Assembly: GCA_013359235.1 (NCBI GenBank)
Contig: JABWCE010000014.1
Coordinates: 1 to 64,000 of the forward strand
DNA length: 64,000 nucleotides
Direction: 5' to 3'
Source: Bacteroidota bacterium
GTDB taxonomy: Bacteria; Bacteroidota; Bacteroidia; NS11-12g; UBA9320
The notes beneath the pieces are model-generated. The model saw nothing but the letters and a program-made list of their open reading frames with translations. It was not told where the DNA came from and ran no database searches. This document shows, piece by piece, positions 19,097 to 28,884 of the stretch. Position 1 is the stretch's first letter, and each line of letters starts with the position of its first letter. The position numbers were made by a program, and so were the translations under genes.

Positions 19097-19726
19097 TCAG
19101 TCTGTTTTTTCAATTTTTTTAACTCTTGCAATTGCACTTACCAAATAATATTTTTTGTTTGTAAGGTTGTAACATTTATATCTTTTACGTTCTAAAGCAC
19201 CTTTTTTAAAGATTTTGTTTCCATCGAGTGAAAAAATTGAATTTTCTTCAAGTTCTTCAAGGTTTTTCAAACCATCATCAGGTTCAAACATTTGTAAAGA
19301 TTTCATAAGATTAATATCGGCACAACTCGATGCAGCAGGGTTGTTCATATATTTAATTAAAGCATTGAGAATTATTTCGGGGAAAAAATTATTGTTCAAA
19401 AAGGGTGTCATGTGTCTTTTAAAATGGTTTTTCCATTCGGTACCATGTGGCAAAACTTTGTTTTGAAAATCATTCCAGCAGGTAAGGTGCGATAATTCAT
19501 GGATAAATGTAATGAGAAACGAAAACTTGTTAAGATTTTTATTAATTGTAATTCTATGACCTTTGCCTTTTTGAGGTGGACGGTAATCGCCTATCTTTGT
19601 TGTTCTTTGGCGTGTAAGGGTTAAATGAATATTGTTTGAAATTATCAATTGTGCAACCATTTTATCAGCCCCAAATGGAACAAAGGGATTCAATTTCTCG
19701 GCAAGTGAATTTAATTGTGGGTGCAT
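19097..19726 (-). CDS. SprT-like metalloprotease-domain protein
   Basis: FLITFIHELSHLTCWNDF HExxH motif in SprT-like context. Confidence 0.75.
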   Translation of the reverse strand: MHPQLNSLAEKLNPFVPFGADKMVAQLIISNNIHLTLTRQRTTKIGDYRPPQKGKGHRITINKNLNKFSFLITFIHELSHLTCWNDFQNKVLPHGTEWKNHFKRHMTPFLNNNFFPEIILNALIKYMNNPAASSCADINLMKSLQMFEPDDGLKNLEELEENSIFSLDGNKIFKKGALERKRYKCYNLTNKKYYLVSAIARVKKIEKTD

Positions 19727-19729
19727 TTT

Positions 19730-20737
19730 TTAGTTTTGATAAGAGGTGAGTTTTGCAAAATTGTATGAAACATAGATTACTGTTTTGCCTACTGCTGTCA
19801 ATGTGTTTTTATCTATAATTTTCATATTATCGTTGTGTGTATGCCAACTCGAACTAAAGCCTGTTTTTGTTCTTGGATTGTATTCAATAATATCAATTGT
19901 AGGAATTTTTGCAATAAAACTTACATAAACATGGTCATCAGTTATTCCGGATTTTGAATAGTTGATAAAAAAATTGCCAAAGCCAAGTGATGCTGCCGTT
20001 TGCCAAACAACTCCAAGAAATTCCATATCAAATTTTACCGACATATCTTCGTGGGCAAAGGTGGCGTTTTGCCCTCCAACCATATCGAGTAGTATTCCTT
20101 TATTTGCTCTGTATTCGGGAAAATGCAGGTGTTTTGCCCAATATTGCGAACCAAGGCACCATGTGCCTTCTATCTCGCTTTCTGAACTTTGGCCTCCATC
20201 TTCAAGGTCGAAAAAAATAATATCAATCCCGATTTCGGGTCTTTTAATATGAAACTGGCGGGCAAGCTCAAGCAAAATTCCAACTCCGCTTCCTCCATCA
20301 TTTGCACCATCAGCAGGTGTGTTTGGGTTTATTGTGTCTTCGTCTGCCCAAGGTCTTGTATCCCAGTGGGCGCATAGCAATAATCTATTTTTTGCTTTTG
20401 GATTTATTGTGCCTATTATGTTTTTTCCGTTCCAGGTATCATTTTTATAACTTTTAGCTTGAAACTCTTGAACATAAATAGTATCGCACCATTTTTTTAA
20501 CATTTGAGTAAGCCAGTTACCACAGTTTTTGTGTGCTTGTGAGTTTGGCACTCTTGGTCCAAAGTCAACCTGTTTTTGAATGTAACTGTAAGCGCTATCT
20601 GCATTAAAATTTACAGAATTTAATGCTTCGTTTGAATATTCTTCTTCATCTTCGGTATTTTCGCCTTCATTTGTTTTTGTATTGCACGATAAAAAAATTG
20701 CGATAAAAAAAAGCAGGATGTAAATTTTTAATTTCAT
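19730..20737 (-). CDS. M28-family lipoprotein, probable glutaminyl-peptide cyclotransferase
   Basis: Lipobox FLSC; LLLCAHWDTRPWADED...PADGANDGGSGVGILLELAR...DIIFFDLEDGG. Confidence 0.8.
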   Translation of the reverse strand: MKLKIYILLFFIAIFLSCNTKTNEGENTEDEEEYSNEALNSVNFNADSAYSYIQKQVDFGPRVPNSQAHKNCGNWLTQMLKKWCDTIYVQEFQAKSYKNDTWNGKNIIGTINPKAKNRLLLCAHWDTRPWADEDTINPNTPADGANDGGSGVGILLELARQFHIKRPEIGIDIIFFDLEDGGQSSESEIEGTWCLGSQYWAKHLHFPEYRANKGILLDMVGGQNATFAHEDMSVKFDMEFLGVVWQTAASLGFGNFFINYSKSGITDDHVYVSFIAKIPTIDIIEYNPRTKTGFSSSWHTHNDNMKIIDKNTLTAVGKTVIYVSYNFAKLTSYQN

Positions 20738-22218
20738 TCTTTGATTATTGAATAAGTTGTTTCGTCTTTGCCGTCTTTTATTTCAAAACCGGCTTTTAGC
20801 AATTTATCTCGAATTTCATCAGATTTTTTATAGTCTTTGTTCTTTTTTGCTTCGTTTCGCAATTCTAATAGTATTTTTATTAAAGGATCTATGTATTGTT
20901 TTGTGTTTGTTAATTGTTCGTTTTTTAATCCTAAAACATCAAAAATCATAGTATTCATCAGGTTTTTCAGTTTGCTTAATTCTTCCTTATCAATAGTAGC
21001 ATAACCATCGTTTATCTTGTTTATAATGTTTACTGCTTCAAATATGTATGATATTGCAATAGGAGTATTGAAATCATCATTCAAAGCATCATAAATTTTA
21101 TTTTTTAATTCGGTAATATCAAAATCTGATTTTTCTGAAATTTTTAGTTTGTTGAGTAATTCTAAAGAATTAAACAATCTTTGAAGTCCTTTTTCTGAGG
21201 CTTTAAGTGCATCATTGCTAAAATCAAGAGTACTTCTGTAATGAGCTTGAAGTATAAAAAATTTCAAAGTGATAGGGCTGTAAGCCTTTTCGAGTAAATG
21301 ATGATTTCCCGAAAAAAGTTCTGAAAGCAAAATACCATTGTTTAAAGATTTTGCCATTTTTTGCCCGTTTAAAGTAACCATATTGTGATGTATCCAATAA
21401 TTTGCAGGATTTATGTTGTGGCAAACGGTACTTTGTGCTATTTCGCTTTCATGGTGCGGAAAAAGCAAATCCATTCCGCCGCCATGTATATCGAAGGTTT
21501 TGCCAAGGTATTTTGCACTCATTGCACTACATTCAATATGCCAACCGGGAAAACCCATACTCCATGGCGAGTTCCATTGCATTATATGTTCTTCTGATGC
21601 TTTTTTCCAAAGTGCAAAATCATTTGGGTTTTTCTTTTCATATTGTCCTTCAAGTTCACGACGGGCTTGCCCTGCCCCGGCTATCAAGTCTTCAATTACT
21701 CTTCCAGAAAGTTCTCCATAATTATACTTTTGAGCATATTTTATTACATCAAAATAAACTGAACCATTTGCAACATAAGCGTATCCCAGCTCAATTATTT
21801 TGCTTATCATTTCTATCTGCTCTATTATGTGCCCGCTTGCTCTTGGTTCTATTGAGGGTTTAATTACATTTAGTTTGTTAATTTCTTCGTGGTATGCCTC
21901 TGTGAAGTGTTGTGCAATTTCCATTGGTTCAAGTTTTTCAAGTTTAGCTTTTTTTGCAATTTTATCTTCTCCATCGTCAGCATCATTAAGCAAATGACCA
22001 ACATCTGTAATGTTTCTTACAAAACGCACCTTGTATCCCAAATGTATCAAATATCGTATGATTACATCAAAAATTACGGGTCCACGTGAATGCCCGAGAT
22101 GTGGATATCCATAAACTGTGGGACCGCACAAATACAAACCCACATAAGGATGATTGATTGGTGTAAATACCTCGCTTTTGCCTGTAAGTGTATTGTGTAT
22201 TTTTAACGGAGATTCCAT
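20734..22218 (-). CDS. cysS: Cysteine--tRNA ligase
   Basis: YLCGPTVYGYPHLGHSRGPVIFDVI; GWHIECSAMSAKYLG; KMAKSLNN. Confidence 0.97.
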   Translation of the reverse strand: MESPLKIHNTLTGKSEVFTPINHPYVGLYLCGPTVYGYPHLGHSRGPVIFDVIIRYLIHLGYKVRFVRNITDVGHLLNDADDGEDKIAKKAKLEKLEPMEIAQHFTEAYHEEINKLNVIKPSIEPRASGHIIEQIEMISKIIELGYAYVANGSVYFDVIKYAQKYNYGELSGRVIEDLIAGAGQARRELEGQYEKKNPNDFALWKKASEEHIMQWNSPWSMGFPGWHIECSAMSAKYLGKTFDIHGGGMDLLFPHHESEIAQSTVCHNINPANYWIHHNMVTLNGQKMAKSLNNGILLSELFSGNHHLLEKAYSPITLKFFILQAHYRSTLDFSNDALKASEKGLQRLFNSLELLNKLKISEKSDFDITELKNKIYDALNDDFNTPIAISYIFEAVNIINKINDGYATIDKEELSKLKNLMNTMIFDVLGLKNEQLTNTKQYIDPLIKILLELRNEAKKNKDYKKSDEIRDKLLKAGFEIKDGKDETTYSIIKE

Positions 22219-22315
22219 TATTGCAAAAATAATTTAAAAACCATATTTTTGGGATTACATTATTTTCACAAACTTATTTTTGAGTTTTAAGTTTTTGGGT
22301 AACTATAATTAAAAC

Positions 22316-23362
22316 TTACTCTAAGGCTTTGGAAAGCGAAAAACTGAATATAGTTCCCGAACCTGGAGTGCTTATTACTTCTATTTTTTGGCGATGTGCT
22401 TCAATTATGTGTTTTACAATTGAAAGTCCTAATCCTGAACCTCCTTTTTCGCGACTTCGCGAATTGTCAACTCTATAAAATCTTTCAAAAATTCTACCAA
22501 GGTGTTTATTGTCTATGCCTATTCCATTATCAGAAATTTCAATTTTAATATAGTTTTCGAGTTCGTAAATTCTCAAAATAGTTTTACCACCTTCTTGTTT
22601 GCCGTATTTTATCGAGTTTAAAATAAGATTGCTCAATACTTGTTTAATACGGTTTCGGTCGGCAGTTACAAATATTTCATTCGTTTTTTTAAAATCAATA
22701 AAAATATTGTTTTTGCCTGCATTGTCGTTTTCGTTTTCAATAACTTCAATTATTAGTTCATTTATCTCAAAAGTTTCAAAATCAAGTTTAAGTTCGCCTG
22801 TTTCTAATAGACTTATAGTTTGCAAATCGTCAATAATGCTTATCATTCTATCAACATTTTTATCGGCTTTTTCGAGAAAATTTATAGATATTTTTTTGTC
22901 ATCAATTCCACCTTCAAGTAATGTAGAAATATATCCTTGTATATTGAAAACAGGTGTTTTTAGTTCGTGAGATACATTGCCAATATACTCTCTGCGGTAT
23001 TTTTCGAGTTTATTTAGTTTAAATAATTCATCTTCTACTTTCGAGTTATAAAATTTAAGATTATTTATAATACTTTTTAGTGGGTTAATGCCTGTTTTAT
23101 TATCAATTTTGTTATTGTACAAGGGATTTTTTTGTATTAATTCATAAATTTTATGTGTATTGTGCAATATTATAAAGTACAAACAAATAAAGATACATGA
23201 AGCATTTACAAGCCAAAAAGTTGAAATTTCACTTAATAATAAATCGAATTCTATTTGTTTTTTGTTTGCAATAAACCAAATTGCAGCTATTAGTAAAAAA
23301 GTTATAAAAAACGAAATAATAACTGAAACAAAAAATAACCACCAATATCCTTTATTATTCAT
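22316..23362 (-). CDS. Sensor histidine kinase (PhoR-like), no adjacent response regulator
   Basis: Two N-terminal TM helices; NVSHELKTPVFNIQGY H-box; DNGIGIDNKHLGRIFERFYRVD; GGSGLGLSIVKHI. Confidence 0.9.
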   Translation of the reverse strand: MNNKGYWWLFFVSVIISFFITFLLIAAIWFIANKKQIEFDLLLSEISTFWLVNASCIFICLYFIILHNTHKIYELIQKNPLYNNKIDNKTGINPLKSIINNLKFYNSKVEDELFKLNKLEKYRREYIGNVSHELKTPVFNIQGYISTLLEGGIDDKKISINFLEKADKNVDRMISIIDDLQTISLLETGELKLDFETFEINELIIEVIENENDNAGKNNIFIDFKKTNEIFVTADRNRIKQVLSNLILNSIKYGKQEGGKTILRIYELENYIKIEISDNGIGIDNKHLGRIFERFYRVDNSRSREKGGSGLGLSIVKHIIEAHRQKIEVISTPGSGTIFSFSLSKALE

Positions 23363-23366
23363 TTAG

Positions 23367-25019
23367 CTAAACAAAAAACTGTACGAGAAAATACACTGCT
23401 GCAGCAATAATAGCAGTTACAGGTATGGTAAGTACCCATGCCCAAAGCAAACTAATGGTAACCCCCCATTTTACAGACGAAACGCCCTTTACCAAACCTA
23501 CACCAACAATAGAGCCAGTAATAGTATGTGTTGTACTTACGGGTATTCCCATTTGCTCTGTGAGAAACAATGTAGTAGCACCTGCGGTTTCGGCACTTAC
23601 ACCTTCAAGCGGGGTAACTTTGGTTATTTTGCTACCCATAGTTTTTACTATACGCCAGCCGCCAGAAAGTGTACCTAAGCCTATGGCGAGATAACATGAA
23701 AGCGGAACCCAATCGGGCATTGATTTTATATCGGTTAAGTTTCCGCTTGTGATAAGGGCTGCGGCAATTATCCCCATTACTTTTTGGGCATCGTTTCCGC
23801 CATGTCCAATGCTGAACGCTGCCGATGACATCAATTGCATTTTTTTGAATGAATTTACTGTTCGGCTCACGGTTCGCTCTTTTATTTTTTCGGTATATAT
23901 AAATGATAGAGCAAAAACTAATAATGATAATATAATTGCTATTCGCAAATATTTGTTATTGGCTTTTTCAACTTCTTTTATCAGTTCCTTCTTTATGTCT
24001 ATTATAATAGTTTTTTTAAACTTGTTTTTGTCTCTTATTTCTTTGCCAAATGAGGTATAAATAGCCGATAATAGCGAATCGTTTCCATGTTTGTAATTTT
24101 TATTTACTATTAATTTTATGCTGTCAACTATTTCTTTTGACTCGTTGTACTGGCTTTCGAAAGATTTGTCATTTTTTGCTTTGTATTTGAGCATTTCAAG
24201 TTTAAAAAATAATGCTACTTTTTCATTGGTTTTTGAAATTGCAGCATCGGTTAAATCAACATGATTTACAATACTATCAACCGTTACTGCCGCACCTTTT
24301 GTTTCGTATAGTTTTGCAAATGGTTTACATTTATCAGAATTTTCTTTGGCTTGTTTTAATTTTTCTGCTACTGAATTGTCGTGTTTTATTTCAAGTTCAT
24401 AGGTGTATTTATCAACTTTAAAAAATTTCTTTAAGTTTTCATTTATTTTATTTTCTTGAAAACCTGTAAAAACCAAGTAAAGTACAGCCGAAGTTAGCAC
24501 TAATATTCCTACTTTAAGCCATGTTTTCAATTGGATAAAAACTAAAGTATAAAAAATAGAAATCATCATACCTATAATTGGAGCAAGAAAAATGAACCAA
24601 ATAGTTTTATTTATTTTACCACTGTCAATTATTTCGTTTATAGGCATAAATCCCTTTGTAATAAAAGCATGACAAAGTGCTGCCCCTGCAAAACCGCCAA
24701 TTAAAGTATGCGAAGACGAAGAAGGAATGCCGTAATACCATGTTACCAAATTCCATGCTATTGAACCAATCAAACCGCTTAATATTACCGGAAGAGTAAT
24801 AAAATCAGAATACACGGTTTTACCTATTGTATTTGCTACAGCATGGTCTTTAAAAATAAGAAATGCTATAAAATTGAAGAATGCTGCCCAAAGTACAGCT
24901 TGAAAAGGTGTTAATACTTTTGTTGAAACTATTGTAGCAATTGAGTTTGCGGCATCGTGAAACCCATTTATAAAATCAAAAATAAGTGCTAATGCAATAA
25001 CTATAATAAGTAACTCCAT
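23367..25019 (-). CDS. Inorganic phosphate transporter, PiT family, with a large central insertion
   Basis: FDFINGFHDAANSIATIVSTKVL and SIGHGGNDAQKVMGII signatures. Confidence 0.9.
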   Translation of the reverse strand: MELLIIVIALALIFDFINGFHDAANSIATIVSTKVLTPFQAVLWAAFFNFIAFLIFKDHAVANTIGKTVYSDFITLPVILSGLIGSIAWNLVTWYYGIPSSSSHTLIGGFAGAALCHAFITKGFMPINEIIDSGKINKTIWFIFLAPIIGMMISIFYTLVFIQLKTWLKVGILVLTSAVLYLVFTGFQENKINENLKKFFKVDKYTYELEIKHDNSVAEKLKQAKENSDKCKPFAKLYETKGAAVTVDSIVNHVDLTDAAISKTNEKVALFFKLEMLKYKAKNDKSFESQYNESKEIVDSIKLIVNKNYKHGNDSLLSAIYTSFGKEIRDKNKFKKTIIIDIKKELIKEVEKANNKYLRIAIILSLLVFALSFIYTEKIKERTVSRTVNSFKKMQLMSSAAFSIGHGGNDAQKVMGIIAAALITSGNLTDIKSMPDWVPLSCYLAIGLGTLSGGWRIVKTMGSKITKVTPLEGVSAETAGATTLFLTEQMGIPVSTTHTITGSIVGVGLVKGVSSVKWGVTISLLWAWVLTIPVTAIIAAAVYFLVQFFV

Positions 25020-25034
25020 ATAAATTTTTATTTG

Positions 25035-25682
25035 TTAGGCATTTTTTACCTGAATAGATTTAATAATATCAGCCGCATCTTCTGCTTTATCAGTAGCTGT
25101 TTCTAAGGTGGCGTATATTTCTTTCATTTTTATAAGTTTTATAGGGTCTTTTTCTTCTTCAAACAATTGCCCTATTGCCATATCAAAAATATCATCGGCA
25201 TGGTTTTCAATTGAATTTATCCTCACATAAGCTTCATTTATTTTTTCAATATGTTTAAGATTATGAAGTTGCCCAACAGCTATTTGCAATTCTTCGCTGC
25301 ATTTCAATATAAGCTCGGCAAGTTTTATAATTTCAGGAGTAATATCATTAGGTTCTATTTTATAAATTATTATTCTGCTTGCTACCCCATTTATATAATC
25401 AACAATATCATCAATTATTACTGTTAATGAATGAATATCTTCCCTGTCAAACGGGGTAATAAAACTTTTGCTTAGTTGTTTTAATATATCATGAGTAATT
25501 CCGTCACCAACATGCTCCATTCTTTCAATTTCATTTCTCAAATTTTTTCTTTCGTCAGCCGAAGTAGATTTAACTAACTCTACAAGCAATTTCGATATCT
25601 CTACAAGATTATTTGTTGCACTTTGAAACATTTCGAAAAACTTTCTTTCTTTGGGGATAAAAAAACTTAATAAGTTTGCCAT
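25035..25682 (-). CDS. DUF47 (PhoU-like) phosphate transport accessory protein
   Basis: FFEMFQSATNNLVEISKLL...ERMEHVGDGITHDILKQL...ITPFDREDIHSL. Confidence 0.9.
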   Translation of the reverse strand: MANLLSFFIPKERKFFEMFQSATNNLVEISKLLVELVKSTSADERKNLRNEIERMEHVGDGITHDILKQLSKSFITPFDREDIHSLTVIIDDIVDYINGVASRIIIYKIEPNDITPEIIKLAELILKCSEELQIAVGQLHNLKHIEKINEAYVRINSIENHADDIFDMAIGQLFEEEKDPIKLIKMKEIYATLETATDKAEDAADIIKSIQVKNA

Positions 25683-25733
25683 AGTAATTTTGATTTTTAT
25701 GATGCAAAGATTAATCTTGTCATCTATTCTAAA

Positions 25734-25761
25734 GTTAAGAAATTGTTAAGTTTTTTTTAAT
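25734..25761. promoter_or_regulatory. Candidate PHO-box-like direct repeats
   Basis: GTTAAG-AAATT-GTTAAG-TTTTT-TTTAAT, 11-bp period, between divergent DUF47/PiT/HK and recJ. Confidence 0.35.
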
Positions 25762-25763
25762 AA

Positions 25764-27470
25764 ATGTCATTAAAAAATTGGATAAATATGCCGAAGCCCG
25801 ATTTGCAAGGGGTTGAAAAAGTTCAAACTTTGTTAAATGTAAACCGCATTATTGCAAGTTTGCTTTTTCAACGTGGAATTTCGGATTTTGAAACAGCAAA
25901 AAAATTTTTCAGACCATCGCTTGATAATCTTTACGACCCTTTTCTTTTCAGAGATATGAAAAAGGCAGTAGATAGGATAAACCTTTCAATTTCTAAAAAC
26001 GAAAAAATATTGATTTATGGCGATTATGATGTTGATGGAACAACTGCCGTTGCAGTAGTTTATTCGTTTTTAAGAAAATTTACTGAATCTATTGAATATT
26101 ATATCCCCGACCGCTATACCGAAGGCTATGGAGTTTCGCAAAAAGGTGTTGATTATGCTATAAATAATAATTTTAAACTCATTATTACTCTCGATTGTGG
26201 TATTCGTTCAGAAAAACTTGTAGAATATGCCGCAAATAATAATGTTGATTTTATAATTTGCGACCATCATCTTCCTGCAAAAAATCTTCCTCCAGCTATT
26301 GCCGTTTTAGATGCTAAAGCAGAAGGCGAAACATATCCATTCAAAGAATTATCAGGATGTGGTGTAGGTTTCAAACTCATACAAGCAATTTGTAAAGACA
26401 AATGTTTACCTGATGAAAATTTTCTTAAATATATTGATATTGTTGCTGTAAGTATTTGTTGCGATATCGTTCCGATAGTTGATGAAAACCGCATAATAGT
26501 TAAATTCGGCACTGAAAAACTAAATAATAACCCATCGCCAGGCTTAAAAATTTTGAAAGAAAGTTGTATAAATAAAAAAGACCTTACAACATCAGATATT
26601 GTATTTTACTTAGGTCCAAGAATAAATGCGGTAGGCAGGTTAAGCGATGCAAAAGATGCCGTAAAACTTCTATTAGCAAAAAACGAAGATGAAGCCGAGA
26701 AATATGTTGAAGTTTTGAATAAAAACAATAGTGAAAGAAAATCTATTGACGAAAGTATTACAGCACAAGCTCTTGAAATGATTGAAAAAGACAAATACCA
26801 TCTCAACAAATTTACAAATGTGTTATACAATCAAAAATGGCACAAAGGTGTAGTAGGAATTGTAGCTTCAAGAGTAATAGAATACCATTACAGACCAACA
26901 ATAATATTAACAGGTGATGATAGAAAAATTACAGGCTCTGCAAGGTCTATTGAGGGTTTTGATATACACGAAGCATTAATTGAATGTAGTGATTTGCTCT
27001 TGCAATTCGGTGGGCATAGCCATGCTGCTGGTTTGAGCCTTGATGCTGCAAATCTTGAAAAATTTAAAGACAAGTTTGATAATGTTGCCAGTAAAAAATT
27101 AACCCGAGAAATGCTTGTTGAAACATTTAAATACGATATTGAAATAAAACCTGAAGAAATTACCGATTCGTTGTTAAAATTATTAAAACAAATGGAACCT
27201 TACGGACCCGGGAATATGACACCTGTATTTTATATATCAGGCTTAAAAGATACAGGAATGGTAAAGCAAATGGGTAGCGACAATTCTCACCTCAGCATAA
27301 ATGTGATATTACCCAATATTTCGAAACCTGTAAAAGGAATTGCCTTTAAATTGGGGGAAAAATATGAAAAAATAAAAAATGGAAATTCTTTCGAGAGCTT
27401 GATTTCCTTACATGAAGAAGAGTTTAATGGCGTAAAAAACATTCAGATTTTAATAAAAGATATAAAATAA
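25764..27470 (+). CDS. recJ: Single-stranded-DNA-specific exonuclease RecJ
   Basis: ILIYGDYDVDGTTAVAVV; LDCGIRS; CDHHLPAKNLP; GGHSHAAGLSL. Confidence 0.95.
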   Translation: MSLKNWINMPKPDLQGVEKVQTLLNVNRIIASLLFQRGISDFETAKKFFRPSLDNLYDPFLFRDMKKAVDRINLSISKNEKILIYGDYDVDGTTAVAVVYSFLRKFTESIEYYIPDRYTEGYGVSQKGVDYAINNNFKLIITLDCGIRSEKLVEYAANNNVDFIICDHHLPAKNLPPAIAVLDAKAEGETYPFKELSGCGVGFKLIQAICKDKCLPDENFLKYIDIVAVSICCDIVPIVDENRIIVKFGTEKLNNNPSPGLKILKESCINKKDLTTSDIVFYLGPRINAVGRLSDAKDAVKLLLAKNEDEAEKYVEVLNKNNSERKSIDESITAQALEMIEKDKYHLNKFTNVLYNQKWHKGVVGIVASRVIEYHYRPTIILTGDDRKITGSARSIEGFDIHEALIECSDLLLQFGGHSHAAGLSLDAANLEKFKDKFDNVASKKLTREMLVETFKYDIEIKPEEITDSLLKLLKQMEPYGPGNMTPVFYISGLKDTGMVKQMGSDNSHLSINVILPNISKPVKGIAFKLGEKYEKIKNGNSFESLISLHEEEFNGVKNIQILIKDIK

Positions 27471-27479
27471 AAATTCAAT

Positions 27480-27496
27480 GTTAAATTTTCGTTAAG
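27480..27496. promoter_or_regulatory. Candidate PHO-box-like direct repeat upstream of porin
   Basis: GTTAA-ATTTTC-GTTAAG, 11-bp period. Confidence 0.3.
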
Positions 27497-27573
27497 TGTT
27501 ATGAAAGTAAATTAACGTAAAATTAATAATCAATTAAAAAGTATATTATTTTTTTGCATTAAATAAAAAACAA

Positions 27574-28779
27574 ATGAAAAGATTATTAAATTTTTCTGCA
27601 CTCCTACTATTTATTTTGTTTGGTATCTTAGTTCCCAAAAATTCAAAATCTCAAGATAACAAAAAAACATTTTCGGAAAATTGGTATGAAAAAATATCAA
27701 TTCGCGGATATGCACAATTCAGATATAACCGATTATTTGAAACCAACGATTCGCTAAAGTGCGAACAGTGCGACAAATCGTGGGGTAATGGCAGTTTTTT
27801 TATTAGAAGAATGCGTTTGGTTTTTTACGGAAATATTTCTGATAGAATTTTTTTATATATTCAACCTGATTTTGCCACAAGCACATCGGGCACAATACTA
27901 AATTTTGGACAACTGCGAGATGCTTATTTCGACTTTTCGTTTGATAAAAACAAAGAATACAGGCTTAGAATTGGTCAAAGTAAGATACCTTACGGTTTTG
28001 AAAATCTTCAATCAAGCCAAAACAGATTGTCATTAGACCGTAGCGATGCCTTGAACAGTGCAATATCAAACGAACGAGATTTGGGTGCTTTTTTTTACTG
28101 GGCTCCTCATAAAACAAGAAAATTATTCAATTCGCTTGTAAACGAAGGTTATAAAGGCAGTGGTGATTATGGTGTTTTGGGGGTGGGGGTATTCAATGGT
28201 CAAACATCCAATAAAAGCGATTTGAACAAAAACTTACATGTTGTTTCGCGAATTTCATACCCGTTTTCTATCAATGGGCAAACTGTAGAAGCAAGTGTAC
28301 AGGCTTATAGAGGCAAATATGTTTTAGAAAATAAATCTGAAAAAACTAAGGTAAACAATGATTTGAATTACCTTGATCAAAGGATGGCTGCAAGTTTTAT
28401 TCTTTATCCTAAACCATTGGGTTTACAAGCCGAGTACAATATAGGAAAAGGTCCTGAATTTAATAAGTTTACAGATTCAATAGAAACAAAGGAACTTAAA
28501 GGTGGTTATGTTTTAGTCAATTATTTTATAAAGTATAAAAATCAATTAATAATCCCATTTATTAAATATAATTATTATAAAGGAGGGAAAAAACATGAAC
28601 TTGATGCCAGAAGCTATTTAGTTAAAGAACTCGATATAGCAGCCGAATGGCAACCTGTGAAAAATTTTGAACTTGTAGTAATGTACACCATGTCAGAACG
28701 AAGGTTTGAAGATTACAAAATGCAAAATAATTTACAAAAAGGTAATTTGATGCGAATACAAGCTCAATTCAATTTTTAA
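27574..28779 (+). CDS. Porin, phosphate-selective OprO/OprP-like
   Basis: Signal peptide; ISIRGYAQFRYNRL...FIRRMRLVFYGNISDRIFLYIQPDF...LRDAYFDFSF...RLRIGQSKIPYGFENLQSSQNR. Confidence 0.85.
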   Translation: MKRLLNFSALLLFILFGILVPKNSKSQDNKKTFSENWYEKISIRGYAQFRYNRLFETNDSLKCEQCDKSWGNGSFFIRRMRLVFYGNISDRIFLYIQPDFATSTSGTILNFGQLRDAYFDFSFDKNKEYRLRIGQSKIPYGFENLQSSQNRLSLDRSDALNSAISNERDLGAFFYWAPHKTRKLFNSLVNEGYKGSGDYGVLGVGVFNGQTSNKSDLNKNLHVVSRISYPFSINGQTVEASVQAYRGKYVLENKSEKTKVNNDLNYLDQRMAASFILYPKPLGLQAEYNIGKGPEFNKFTDSIETKELKGGYVLVNYFIKYKNQLIIPFIKYNYYKGGKKHELDARSYLVKELDIAAEWQPVKNFELVVMYTMSERRFEDYKMQNNLQKGNLMRIQAQFNF

Positions 28780-28884
28780 ACTTTTAAAAACATATCAATA
28801 AATATATTTTCTAAACCAATAATTAAATAGATATTACAAATTCAAACTTTAAAATTAATTTTTTAAAATTATCTTCGCCCATTG

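Noticed and set aside
21402-21863. 153-aa plus-strand ORF antisense to cysS
   Set aside because: Shadow ORF opposite a clear cysS; composition typical of antisense translation.
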